From: Pseudomonas sp. B21-056
GTDB lineage: Bacteria; Pseudomonadota; Gammaproteobacteria; Pseudomonadales; Pseudomonadaceae
NCBI RefSeq assembly: GCF_026016325.1
Contig: NZ_CP087203.1
Span: forward strand, 186,001 to 250,000
Direction: 5' to 3'
DNA: 64,000 bases
Shown: positions 17,555 through 29,600 of the stretch, piece by piece
How positions within the stretch are numbered: position 1 is the first letter of the stretch
How the letters are laid out: every line of letters starts with the position of its first letter
The notes under the pieces: model-generated
Told to the model about the DNA's origin: nothing
The model's database searches: none
What the model saw: only the letters and a program-made list of their open reading frames with translations
Program-made: the position numbers and the translations under genes

Positions 17555-17629
17555 CGGGCATCCCTCATGGATAAACGGCGTCATGCCGAGCAGCATAGGC
17601 CAACTGTGCGCGAGTATGAACACTTATCC

Positions 17630-17658
17630 GGTGGCGAGGAACAAACGCCCTCGCCACC
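17630..17658 (-). terminator. Hairpin after lapA
   Basis: GGTGGCGAGG (17630-17639) and CCTCGCCACC (17649-17658) form a perfect 10-bp stem with a nine-base loop, 15 bp past the lapA stop. It resembles half of a GTGGCGAGGG-type REP. Termination of lapA transcription here is inferred. Confidence 0.55.
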
Positions 17659-17673
17659 GTTTATGTGTCAGGT

Positions 17674-20600
17674 TCAGCTGTTGTTGTGATCGACCTTGAT
17701 GGTCGGGTCACTGCCGGCGATCAACGTGTTCAGGTTGACGTTCGACCAGTTGTTGCCTTCCAGCTTGATCGTCACGTCCGGCGCGGCCGATGCACCGTTG
17801 GCGCCGTTGAACTGGCCGGTGGTGCTGACCTGCAACGACGACACGCCATCGACTGTGCTGATCTGCAGGAAGTGGTCGATGGTGCTGCCGGATTCACCTT
17901 GCAACAGATCCCGCAGGTCGATTCGGTCGCCATCGGCAGCCTTGAAGTCCTTGATCACGTCGTTGCCGGTGTCACCGGCCTTCCAGACAAAGGTATCGCC
18001 GCCCAGGCCACCGATCAGCGTGTCGTTGCCAGTACCGCCGAGCAGAATGTCATTGCCCTTGCCGCCGTCGAGCGAGTCGTTGCCGCCCTGGCCGAAGAGA
18101 ATGTCATTGCCACCGCCGCCCAACAGCGTGTCGTTGCCATCGTGGGCACCGGACACATCGAACGCGGTGTAGTGCTCGGTGATGTACTGGTGCACGTTAC
18201 TGGTGGTGACCTTGCTGACGTCCACGCCGCTCTGCTGGGCCACGAACGCCTGGATGGCCTGGTAACCCTCGCCGGTGACGCCGTTGAAGCTCACCAGGTC
18301 GCCAAACAGGATGTCGTTGCCTTCGCCACCGTTGACCGTATCCGCGCCCGGCAGGGTCGCTTCGGTGTGGCCGATGATCGAGTTGGCCAGGTTGCTCGGG
18401 TCGATGTTGGTCTGTGGCGTCTGATCCGAGTCGTATGGCTTGAGGTCGTTCAGGGTGACGTCATTGTTCAGGCCGATGGCTTCGACGTTGCTCAGGCCTT
18501 TGAGCAGGGTGAAGCTGGCACTCGACCCCGTCGCTGCCCAGGAATCGGCATAGCCGGTACCGTCCAGGTAGGAGAATTCGAAAGTGCCGTCGCCTTGGGC
18601 ATGCACCGTGCCGACATAGCTGTCATCCCAATGCTTGCCGTCTTTGGTCGACAGGTACATGTCACCGTCTTCGTAGATGGTGAATTTGTGCTTGTTGTCG
18701 ATTGTCTGGGTGTAGTACTTGCCGACGGTGTAGTCGGCCGCGCTCAAGACATCATCGAGCTTGACGTTGCCGTACAGCGTCGGGTTCGTCTGTTCGCCGG
18801 ACTGGTAGAGGGTCGGCTGGCCGTCGGTGATGAAGTACGTCAGGTTCTTCGCGCCGGTGTTGCTCAGGGCCTGTGTGCTGTTGAAGAAGTTCGCCGTGGT
18901 CTTGAACACGTCTTCGTAGTTGGTGCTGCCGCCGGACACCATCGAGTCGAGTACGTTCTTGAGCAGTGTCAGTGCGTTGGGGTCATTGAGGTTCACCGCA
19001 ACGTTCTTGTTCACCTGGGTGTCGAAGTCCGCGAGGAAGATGTTCACCGTCCCGGAATTGCTGCCCAGGCTCTGCTTGAGGGTGTTGAACACCTGGGCCA
19101 ACGAGTCCTTGGCCGCAGCGACGGACGCCGAACTCATGCTGCCGGAGCTGTCGACCATGAACGCGATGTTGTAGTTGACGCCCGGCACCACGGTCAACCC
19201 GCCGATGTCGGCGACCATGATGTCGTTGCCATCGGTGCCGGTGACGTTGTCACTGCCCGAGGTCGCGGTCGCGGCGTTGTAGACCGCCGGGTACACGGTG
19301 ACCGGAATATGCGCGGTGGTCACCGCCGACCCGCCGAGGGTTTCCGTGGACGTGGAGGTCACGGTCAGGTCCAGGTGACCGTTGTAGTAGGCCGGCGGCG
19401 TCAGGGTCAGGCTACCCAGGTTCCAGCCGCTGACCGATGCTTCGCCGTTGCTGCCCACGGTGGCGGTGTGGCCCGCGCCGTCGGTCAGCACGCTGCCCTC
19501 TGGCATGCCTGCGATCTTCACGCTCAGTTTTTCGGAGCCGTCGGTGTCGCTCAGGGCGGTGGTGATCTTCGACAGATGCACGCTGGTCCCTTCGGCGCCT
19601 TCGTTGAGCTTGTAGCCGTCGTAGTAGCCTTCGCCATTGCTGCCGTGCAGGTCGGACACGGTCACGCCGGCGTTCGCCAGATCGGCCACGCCGGTGTACA
19701 GCGGCACGCCTGCGCTGCTGAGGTCGACTGGCGTGCTGCCGTTGACCGACAGATTCACGTCGTAGTTGCCCACGTTATGCTGATTGTGGTGGTAGATATC
19801 CAGGGTGTAGTAGCCGCTGGTGGTCGCTGTGAATGAACCGTTCAGCTTGCCGCCCGCGCCCCAGGTAGTAGCAGCCACGTCCTTGCCGCCGACGGTCACC
19901 AACAGGCTGTCGTCGCCGGTGCCGCTGAAGGTGTAAGTCTTGCCGGCTTCGAGGTAGATCAGGCCCGATGTTTTCGACGCTGTGCCGGCGTTTACGTTAC
20001 CGTCAGACTGCACGTTGGTCACGGTGCTGGTGCTGTTCGGCGTGCCGGCGGCATCGATCACCGACTTGAGGGTGCCGGACGCTGCGCCGCTGCCATCGGT
20101 GCCCAGGCCCGACAGGCCTGTCCAGACTTCCTTGATCAGGCCGGTGGAGGTCACGTTGTTGCCGGCCACGCTCAGGCTCGGCGCATCTGCCACCGGGGTG
20201 ATGTCGATCTTCACGGTGCTGGTATTGCCCGGCGCCTGGCCGTCGGTGGGCTGGAACTGGATCTGCGCGTAATCGGACTTCTGGTCGCCCACGCCGGCCG
20301 GGTTGCCATTGGCCCCGGACTCGTTGGTATCCGGTGTGAAGCGCAGCTTGCCGCCGTCGATGTCAGCCTTGGTGAAGGTCTGGTTGTTGGCCACGTCCTT
20401 CCAGGTTGCGCCGTCCAGGTACTGCAACTTGCCGTCACCCGGCAGGCCGGTGATCTTCACGCCCTGGCTGGCGGCGGCAGTGTCCACGTCGCTGACGCCA
20501 AAGGTCGACCAGCCGAGGACCAGTGACGTGTCTTCGGTACCGGTCACTGCGCCACCGGTGGCGACCGGCGCATCGTTGACCCCGACCACGTTCACGGTGG

Positions 20601-23600
20601 TGGTGGCGGTGTTGGAGTAGTTGCTGCCATCCGTCACCGTCACGGTGATGATGCGCGGCACGCTGCTTGGGTCGTCACTGCTGTTGATGAAGGTGATGTT
20701 CTTGATCTGCTGCATGTAGTCAGCCAGCGTCGCGTTGCCCGACAGCGTCAGCGTGAAGGTGCCGTTGGTGCTGTTAGCGTTGATGCTGATGCCGTTGACG
20801 CTGTTGCCCAGGTTCAGCGCATCGCCCGGCTGGCGGTTGGTCAGCACGACGGTGGCGCCGGTCAGCAGGGTGTTGTCCGGGTCGATGATCTTCAGGTCGG
20901 TGTCGCCGATCGACACGCCTGGCCCCGGGGTGCCTTCGGTGAAGCTTGTCTGGTAATCACTACCGGTCTTGCCGCTGGAGTTGTTGGCGTCCAGGTCGAG
21001 GATCGGTGCAGCATTGACCGCCGGGTACACCGTGACCGGAATCTGCGCCGTGGTGGCTGCCGATCCGCCGAGGTTTTCGGTGGAGGTCGAGGTGACGGTC
21101 AGGTTGAACTGGCCGTTGTACTGGGCCGGTGGCGTCAGGGTCAGGCTACCCAGGTTCCAACCGCTGACCACGGCTTCACCGTTGCCGCCTACGGTCGCGG
21201 TGTGGCCCGCGCCGTCACTCAGCACGCTGCCTTGCGGGATACCGCTGAGTTTCACACTCAGCGTTTCGGAGCCATCGGTGTCGGTCAGGGCGGTGGTGAT
21301 CTTCGACAGATGCACGCTGGTGCCTGCGACGCCTTCGTTGAGCTTGAAGCCGTCGTAGTAGCCTTCGCCGTTGGTGCCGTGCAGGTCGGAGACGGTCACG
21401 CCGGCGTTCGTCAGATCGGTCACGCTGGTGTACAGCGGTACGCCTGCGTTGCTGAGGTCGACTGGTGTGCTGCCGTTGACCGACAGATTGACGTCATAGC
21501 TGCCCGGGCCGGTCTGGTTGTGGTGGTAGATATCGAGGGTGTAGTAGCCGCTGGTGGTCGGCGTGAACGAGCCGTTCAACTTGCCGCCCGCGCCCCAGGT
21601 GATGCCTGCCACGTCCTTGCCGCCGACGGTCACCAGCAGGCTGTCATCGCCGGTGCCGCTGAAGGTGTAGGTCTTGCCCGCTTCAAGGTAGATCAGGCCC
21701 GACGTTTTCGACGCCGTGCCGGCGTTCACGTTGCTGTCGGACTGCACGTTGGTCACGGTGCTGGTGCTGTTCGGTGTGCCGGCGGCATCGATCACCGACT
21801 TGAGCGTGCCGGACGCCGCGCCGCTGCCATCGGTGCCCAGGCCCGACAGGCCGGTCCAGACTTCCTTGATCAGGCCGGTGGAGGTCACGTTGTTGCCGGC
21901 CACGCTCAGGCTCGGCGCATCTGCCACCGGGGTGATGTCGATCTTCACGGTGCTGGTACTGCCCAGCGCCTGGCCGTCGGTGGGCTGGAACTGGATCTGC
22001 GCGTAATCGGACTTCTGGTCGCCCACGCCGGCCGGGTTGCCATTGGCCCCGGACTCGTTGGTATCCGGTGTGAAGCGCAGCTTGCCGCCGTCGATGTCAG
22101 CCTTGGTGAAGGTCTGGTTGTTGGCCACGTCCTTCCAGGTTGCGCCGTCCAGGTACTGCAACTTGCCGTCACCCGGCAGGCCGGTGATCTTCACGCCCTG
22201 GCTGGAGGCGGCACTGTCGACGTCACTGACGCCAAAGGTCGACCAGCCGAGGACCAGCGAAGTGTCTTCGGTACCGGTTACAGAGCCACCGGCAGCCACT
22301 GGTGCATCGTTGACCCCGACCACGTTCACGGTGGTGGTGGCGGTGTTGGAGTAATTGCCGCCATCGGTCACCGTCACGGTGATGATGCGCGGCACGCTGC
22401 TCGGATCTTCGCTGTTGTTGATGAAGGTGATGTTCTTGATCTGCTGCATGTAGTCGGCCAGCGTCGCGTTGCCCGACATCGTCAGCGTGACCGTGCCGTT
22501 GGTGCTGTTGGCGTTGATGCTGATGCCGTTGACGCTGTTACCCAGGTTCAGCTCATCGCCCGGCTGGCGGTTGGTCAGCACGACGGTGGCGCCGGTCAGC
22601 AGGGTGCTGTCCGGGTCGGTGATCTTCAGGTCGGTATCGCCAATCGACACGCCAGGGCCGGCGGTGCCTTCAGTGAAGGTGACCTGGTAGTCGGCTCCGG
22701 TCTTACCGCTGGAGTTGTTGGTATCCAGGTCGAGTACCGGTGGCGCATCGTTGTCGATGATCGAGGTGCTGACGCTGCCGTTGGTGCCGCTGATCGCCAA
22801 TTGCTCGAAGTTGCCACCGGTCGCCGAATCGATCTTGACCACGAAGTTCTCAGTGCCTTCGGTGATCTTGTCGTCCAGCGTCGCCACGTCGAAGGTCGCG
22901 CTGGTGGCGTTGGCCGGGATCTTCACGGTGTAGACGCCGGTGAAGTCCGTGCCGTCGGCAGCGGTGCCGCTGTAGACGAGCTTGAGGGTGACCTCGGTCT
23001 GTGCCGGGTTGGTCAGGCTGACGGTGTAGGTCGCGGCCTGGCCTTCGGTGACTGACGTGCTGCCGCTGATGCTGACGGTGGTGGTGTCGACCGAGTCGCC
23101 AATAGCCGTCGATGCGTCGGTCTTGTCGACGCCGATGGCTTCGAGGTTGCCACCGGAGGCTTCTTTGATCGACTCGGTAATGGTTGTTGGGCCTTGGTAA
23201 ACGTCATTGCTGGCAGTGACGTCCAGCGTGCCCGCACTTGCACCGGCTTCGATGGTAATGGTCTTGCCGCTGTCGAGGGTGACCGTCACAGGGCCATTTT
23301 GCGCGGTGACCGGATTGCCTTTGGCATCGGTCAGCGTAGCGGTGTAAGTGATCGTGCCATTTTCGTTCACGGTCGGCGTAGCGGTCAGCGTCACGGTGGT
23401 GGTGTCGTTCACATCGTTGACGACAGTGCTGACGGCGTCAGTGTTTGGAGAGATGGCTTCGAGGTTGCCGCCGGTCGCATCTTTGATCGATTCGGTAACC
23501 GTCGTTGGACCTTGGTATACGTCGTTGCCGACGGCCACGTCCAACGTACCTGCACTTGCGCCGGCTTCGATGGTGATGGTTTTGCCGCTGTCGAGGGTGA

Positions 23601-26600
23601 CCGTTACAGGACCATTCTGCGCAGTGACCGGGTTGCCTTTGGCATCGGTCAGCGTAGCGGTGTAAGTGATGGTGCCGTTTTCATTGACCGTCGGCGTGGC
23701 GGTCAGCGTCACGGTGGTGGTGTCGTTCACATCGTTAACGACGGTGCTGACGGCGCCAGTGTTTGGAGAGATGGCTTCGAGGTTGCCGCCGGTCGCATCT
23801 TTGATCAACTCGGTAACCGTCGTTGGACCTTGGTATACGTCGTTGCCGACGGCCACGTCCAACGTACCTGCACTTGCGCCGGCTTCGATGGTGATGGTTT
23901 TGCCGCTGTCGAGGGTGACCGTTACAGGACCATTCTGCGCAGTGACCGGGTTGCCTTTGGCATCGGTCAGCGTGGCGGTGTAAGTGATGGTGCCATTTTC
24001 ATTGACAGTCGGTGTAGCGGTGAGCGTTACGGTGGTGGTGTCGTTTACATCATTGACGACAGTGCTGACCGGAGTGGTATTCGGGGCAATGGCTTCAAGG
24101 TTGCCACCAGCAGCGGTGCTGATGCTTTCGCTGATGCTGGTTGGACCCTGATACACGTCGTTGCCAACGGCCACATCCAACGTACCTGCACTTGCACCGG
24201 TTTCGATGGTGATGGTTTTGCCGCTGTCGAGGGTGACCGTCACAGGACCGTTCTGCGCGGTGACCGGGTTGCCTTGGGCATCGGTCAGGGTCGCGGTGTA
24301 AGTGATGGTGCCGTTTTCATTCACGATCGGCGTAGCGGTCAGCGTTACGGTGGTGGTGTCGTTTACATCGTTGACGACAGTGCTGACCGGAGCGGTATTC
24401 GGGGCAATGGCTTCAAGGTTGCCACCAGCAGCGGTGCTGATGCTTTCGCTGATGCTGGTTGGACCCTGATACACGTCATTGCCAACGGCCACATCCAACG
24501 TACCTGCACTTGCGCCGGCTTCGATGGTGATGGTTTTGCCGCTGTCGAGGGTGACCGTTACAGGACCATTCTGCGCAGTGACCGGGTTGCCTTTGGCATC
24601 GGTCAGCGTGGCGGTGTAAGTGATGGTGCCATTTTCATTGACAGTCGGTGTAGCGGTGAGCGTTACGGTGGTGGTGTCGTTTACATCATTGACGACAGTG
24701 CTGACCGGAGTGGTATTCGGGGCAATGGCTTCAAGGTTGCCACCAGCAGCGGTGCTGATGCTTTCGCTGATGCTGGTTGGACCCTGATACACGTCGTTGC
24801 CAACGGCCACATCCAACGTACCTGCACTTGCACCGGTTTCGATGGTGATAGTTTTGCCGCTGTCCAGCGTGACCGTCACCGGTCCGTTCTGCGCGGTGAC
24901 TGGATTGCCTTGGGCATCGGTCAGGGTTGCGGTGTAGGTGATCGTGCCGTTTTCATTGACGGTCGGTGTAGCAGTCAACGTTACGGTTGTGGTGTCGTTT
25001 ACATCGTTGACGACGGTGCTGACAGGAGCGGTATTCGGAGCGATGACTTCGAGGTTGCCACCGGCTGCGTCCTTGATCGACTCGGTAACCGTCGTTGGAC
25101 CCTGATACACGTCATTGCCAACGGCCACATCCAACGTACCTGCACTTGCGCCGGCTTCGATGGTGATGGTTTTGCCGCTGTCGAGGGTGACCGTTACAGG
25201 ACCATTCTGCGCAGTGACCGGGTTGCCTTTGGCATCGGTCAGCGTGGCGGTGTAAGTGATGGTGCCATTTTCATTGACAGTCGGTGTAGCGGTGAGCGTT
25301 ACGGTGGTGGTGTCGTTTACATCATTGACGACAGTGCTGACCGGAGTGGTATTCGGGGCAATGGCTTCAAGGTTGCCACCAGCAGCGGTGCTGATGCTTT
25401 CGCTGATGCTGGTTGGACCCTGATACACGTCGTTGCCAACGGCCACATCCAACGTACCTGCACTTGCACCGGTTTCGATGGTGATAGTTTTGCCGCTGTC
25501 CAGCGTGACCGTCACCGGTCCGTTCTGCGCGGTGACTGGATTGCCTTGGGCATCGGTCAGGGTTGCGGTGTAGGTGATCGTGCCGTTTTCATTGACGGTC
25601 GGTGTAGCAGTCAACGTTACGGTTGTGGTGTCGTTTACATCGTTGACGACGGTGCTGACAGGAGCGGTATTCGGAGCGATGACTTCGAGGTTGCCACCGG
25701 CTGCGTCCTTGATCGACTCGGTAACCGTCGTTGGGCCTTGGTACACGTCGTTGCCAACGCTGACCTCCAGCGTACCCGCACTTGCACCGGTCTCGATGGT
25801 GATGGTTTTGCCGCTGTCGAGGGTGACCGTCACAGGACCGTTCTGCGCGGTGACCGGGTTGCCTTGGGCATCGGTCAGGGTCGCGGTGTAAGTGATGGTG
25901 CCGTTTTCATTCACGATCGGCGTAGCGGTCAGCGTTACGGTGGTGGTGTCGTTTACATCGTTGACGACAGTGCTGACCGGAGCGGTATTCGGGGCAATGG
26001 CTTCGAGATTGCCACCGGTCGCATCTTTGATCGATTCGCTAACGGTCGTTGGGCCTTGGTAAACATCGTTGCCAACGCTGACCTCCAGCGTACCCGCACT
26101 TGCACCGGTCTCGATGGTGATGGTTTTGCCGCTGTCGAGGGTGACCGTTACAGGACCATTCTGCGCAGTGACCGGGTTGCCTTTGGCATCGGTCAGCGTG
26201 GCGGTGTAAGTGATGGTGCCGTTTTCGTTCACGATCGGTGTGGCAGTCAACGTCACGGTGGTGGTGTCGTTCACATCGTTGACGACGGTGCTGACCGGAG
26301 CGGTATTCGGTGCGATGGCTTCGAGGTTGCCGCCGGTCGCATCTTTGATCGATTCGGTAACCGTCGTTGGGCCTTGGTAAACATCGTTGCCAACGCTGAC
26401 ATCCAACGTGCCCGCACTTGCACCGGCTTCGATGGTGATGGTCTTGCCGCTGTCCAGCGTGACGGTGACTGGCCCGTTCTGCGCGGTGACTGGATTGCCT
26501 TTGGCATCGGTCAGCGTAGCGGTGTAAGTGATGGTGCCGTTTTCGTTCACGGTCGGTGTAGCGGTGAGCGTTACGGTGGTGGTGTCGTTCACATCGTTGA

Positions 26601-29600
26601 CGACGGTGCTGACCGGAGCGGTATTCGGAGCAATGGCTTCGAGGTTGCCGCCGGTCGCATCTTTGATCGATTCGGTAACCGTCGTTGGACCTTGGTACAC
26701 ATCGTTGCCGACGCTGATATCCAGCGTACCTGCACTTGCGCCGGCTTCGATGGTGATGGTCTTGCCGCTGTCGAGGGTGACGGTGACCGGACCATTCTGC
26801 GCAGTGACCGGGTTGCCCTGGGCATTGGTCAGCGTAGCGGTGTAGGTAATGGTGCCGTTTTCATTGACAGTCGGCGTCGCGGTCAGCGTTACGGTGGTGG
26901 TGTCGTTCACATCATTGACGACGGTGCTGACCGGAGCGGTATTCGGGGCAATGGCTTCCAGATTGCCGCCGGTCGCGGTGCTGATGCTTTCGCTGATGGT
27001 GGTCGGACCCTGGTACACGTCGTTGCCGACGGCCACGTCCAACGTACCCGCACTTGCACCGGTCTCGATGGTGATGGTCTTGCCGCTGTCGAGGGTGACC
27101 GTTACAGGACCGTTCTGCGCGGTGACCGGGTTGCCTTGGGCATCGGTCAGGGTCGCGGTGTAAGTGATGGTGCCGTTTTCATTCACGGTCGGCGTAGCGG
27201 TCAGCGTTACGGTGGTGGTGTCGTTCACATCGTTGACGACAGTGCTGACCGGAGCGGTATTCGGTGCGATGGCTTCCAGATTACCGCCGGTCGCGGTGCT
27301 GATGCTTTCGCTGATGGTGGTCGGCCCCAGGTACACGTCGTTGCCAACGGCCACGTCCAGCGTACCCGCACTTGCACCGGCTTCGATGGCAATGGTCTTG
27401 CCGCTGTCGAGGGTGACGGTGACTGGACCGTTTTGCGCAGTGACTGGATTGCCTTGAGCGTCGGTCAGCGTAGCGGTGTAGGTAATGGTGCCGTTTTCAT
27501 TCACGGTCGGCGTGGCGGTCAGCGTCACGGTCGTGGTGTCGTTCACATCGTTGACGACGGTGCTGACCGGAGCGGTATTCGGTGCGATGGCTTCGAGATT
27601 ACCGCCGGTCGCGGTGCTGATGCTTTCGCTGATCGTGGTTGGACCCTGGTACACATCATTGCCAACGGCCACGTCCAACGTACCCGCACTTGCACCGGTT
27701 TCGATGGTGATGGTTTTGCCGCTGTCGAGGGTAACGGTGACTGGACCGTTCTGAGCGGTGACCGGGTTGCCTTTGGCATCGGTCAGGGTCGCGGTGTAAG
27801 TGATGGTGCCGTTTTCGTTCACGGTCGGTGTAGCGGTCAGCGTCACGGTGGTGGTGTCGTTTACATCATTGACGACAGTGCTGACCGGAACGGCATTCGG
27901 TGTGATGGCTTCGAGATTACCGCCGGTCGCGGTGCTGATGCTTTCGCTGATCGTGGTTGGACCCTGGTACACATCATTGCCAACGGCCACGTCCAACGTG
28001 CCCGCACTTGCACCGGTTTCGATGGTGATGGTTTTACCACTGTCCAACGTGACGGTGACAGGCCCGTTTTGCGCGGTGACCGGGTTGCCTTTGGCATCGG
28101 TCAGGGTTGCGGTGTAGGTAATGGTGCCGTTTTCATTGACAGTCGGCGTCGCGGTCAGCGTTACGGTGGTGGTGTCGTTCACATCATTGACGACGGTGCT
28201 GACCGGAGCGGTATTCGGGGCAATGGCTTCCAGATTGCCGCCGGTCGCGGTGCTGATGCTTTCGCTGATGGTGGTCGGACCCTGGTACACGTCGTTGCCG
28301 ACGGCCACGTCCAACGTACCCGCACTTGCACCGGTCTCGATGGTGATGGTCTTGCCGCTGTCGAGGGTGACCGTTACAGGACCGTTTTGCGCAGTGACTG
28401 GATTGCCTTGGGCATTGGTCAGCGTAGCGGTGTAGGTAATGGTGCCGTTTTCATTGACAGTCGGCGTGGCCGTCAGCGTTACGGTCGTGGTGTCGTTCAC
28501 ATCGTTGACGACGGTGCTGACCGGAGCGGTATTCGGTGCGATGGCTTCCAGATTACCGCCGGTCGCGGTGCTGATGCTTTCGCTGATGGTGGCCGGCCCC
28601 AGGTACACGTCGTTGCCAACGGCCACGTCCAGCGTACCCGCACTTGCACCGGCTTCGATGGTAATGGTCTTGCCGCTGTCCAGGGTGACGGTGACTGGAC
28701 CGTTTTGCGCAGTGACTGGATTGCCCTGGGCATCGGTCAGGGTCGCGGTGTAAGTGATGGTGCCGTTTTCATTCACGGTCGGTGTAGCGGTCAACGTCAC
28801 GGTCGTGGTGTCGATCGAGTCGGTGATGGTGGTGACCGCCGGCGCGGTGCTCTGCACCAGGTTTTCAAAGTTGCCGCCGGTTGCCCCGGTGATGGTGGTG
28901 CTGACCGTGCTGCCATTGTTGTAGACGTCGTTGGCAGGAGTATCGACGGCAACAGTGCCGGTGGTCTGCCCCGCTGCGATGGTAATGACCGAGCCATTGC
29001 TCAAGGTCACGGTCACTGGCGTTTGCGCCGGGTTGGTCAATGTCGCTGTGTAGGTGATCTGACCGCCTTCGGTCACCGTCTCGCCTGCGGTCAGGGTGAC
29101 GTTGGTGGTGTCGATGGTGTCGGTGATCTGGGTCACGGCCGGTGTGGTCGGCAGGGTCACGGCAATGCCGTTGCCACCGTTGGCGCCGGTCACGGTCACG
29201 TTGATCTGGCTCGGATCGTTGTAGACGGTGTCGTTCGGTGCCAGTGGGACGTTGACGCTGCCGGTGGTCTGTCCGGCGGAAATCACGATCACCGAGCCAT
29301 TGGACAGCGTCACGGTCAGGTCGGTCAGGGGCGCCTGGGTAACGGTCGCGGTATAGACCAGTACACCACCGGCCTCGGTCAGGGTCGGGGTGGCGCTCAG
29401 CGTCAGCGTCGAATTGATCAGGGTGTTGGCAGTGGTATTGGCGTTGGTGGCCAGGCCGGTGATGTTGTTGTCTGTGGTGGCGGTCGCGCCCAAGCCTTCA
29501 GTCGGGAACCCGACAGTCGGATTGACGTTGCCGGCCGTGGCATCCAGCACTACAACGCTGTGGCCGCCCCCGGCGGAACCACCGGCACTCGCTTCGCCAG

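Noticed and set aside
17665..19836. A 723-codon plus-strand frame across the lapA 3' part
   Set aside because: Antisense shadow of the VWA/RTX region; composition rich in Val/Asp/His with no recognisable family.
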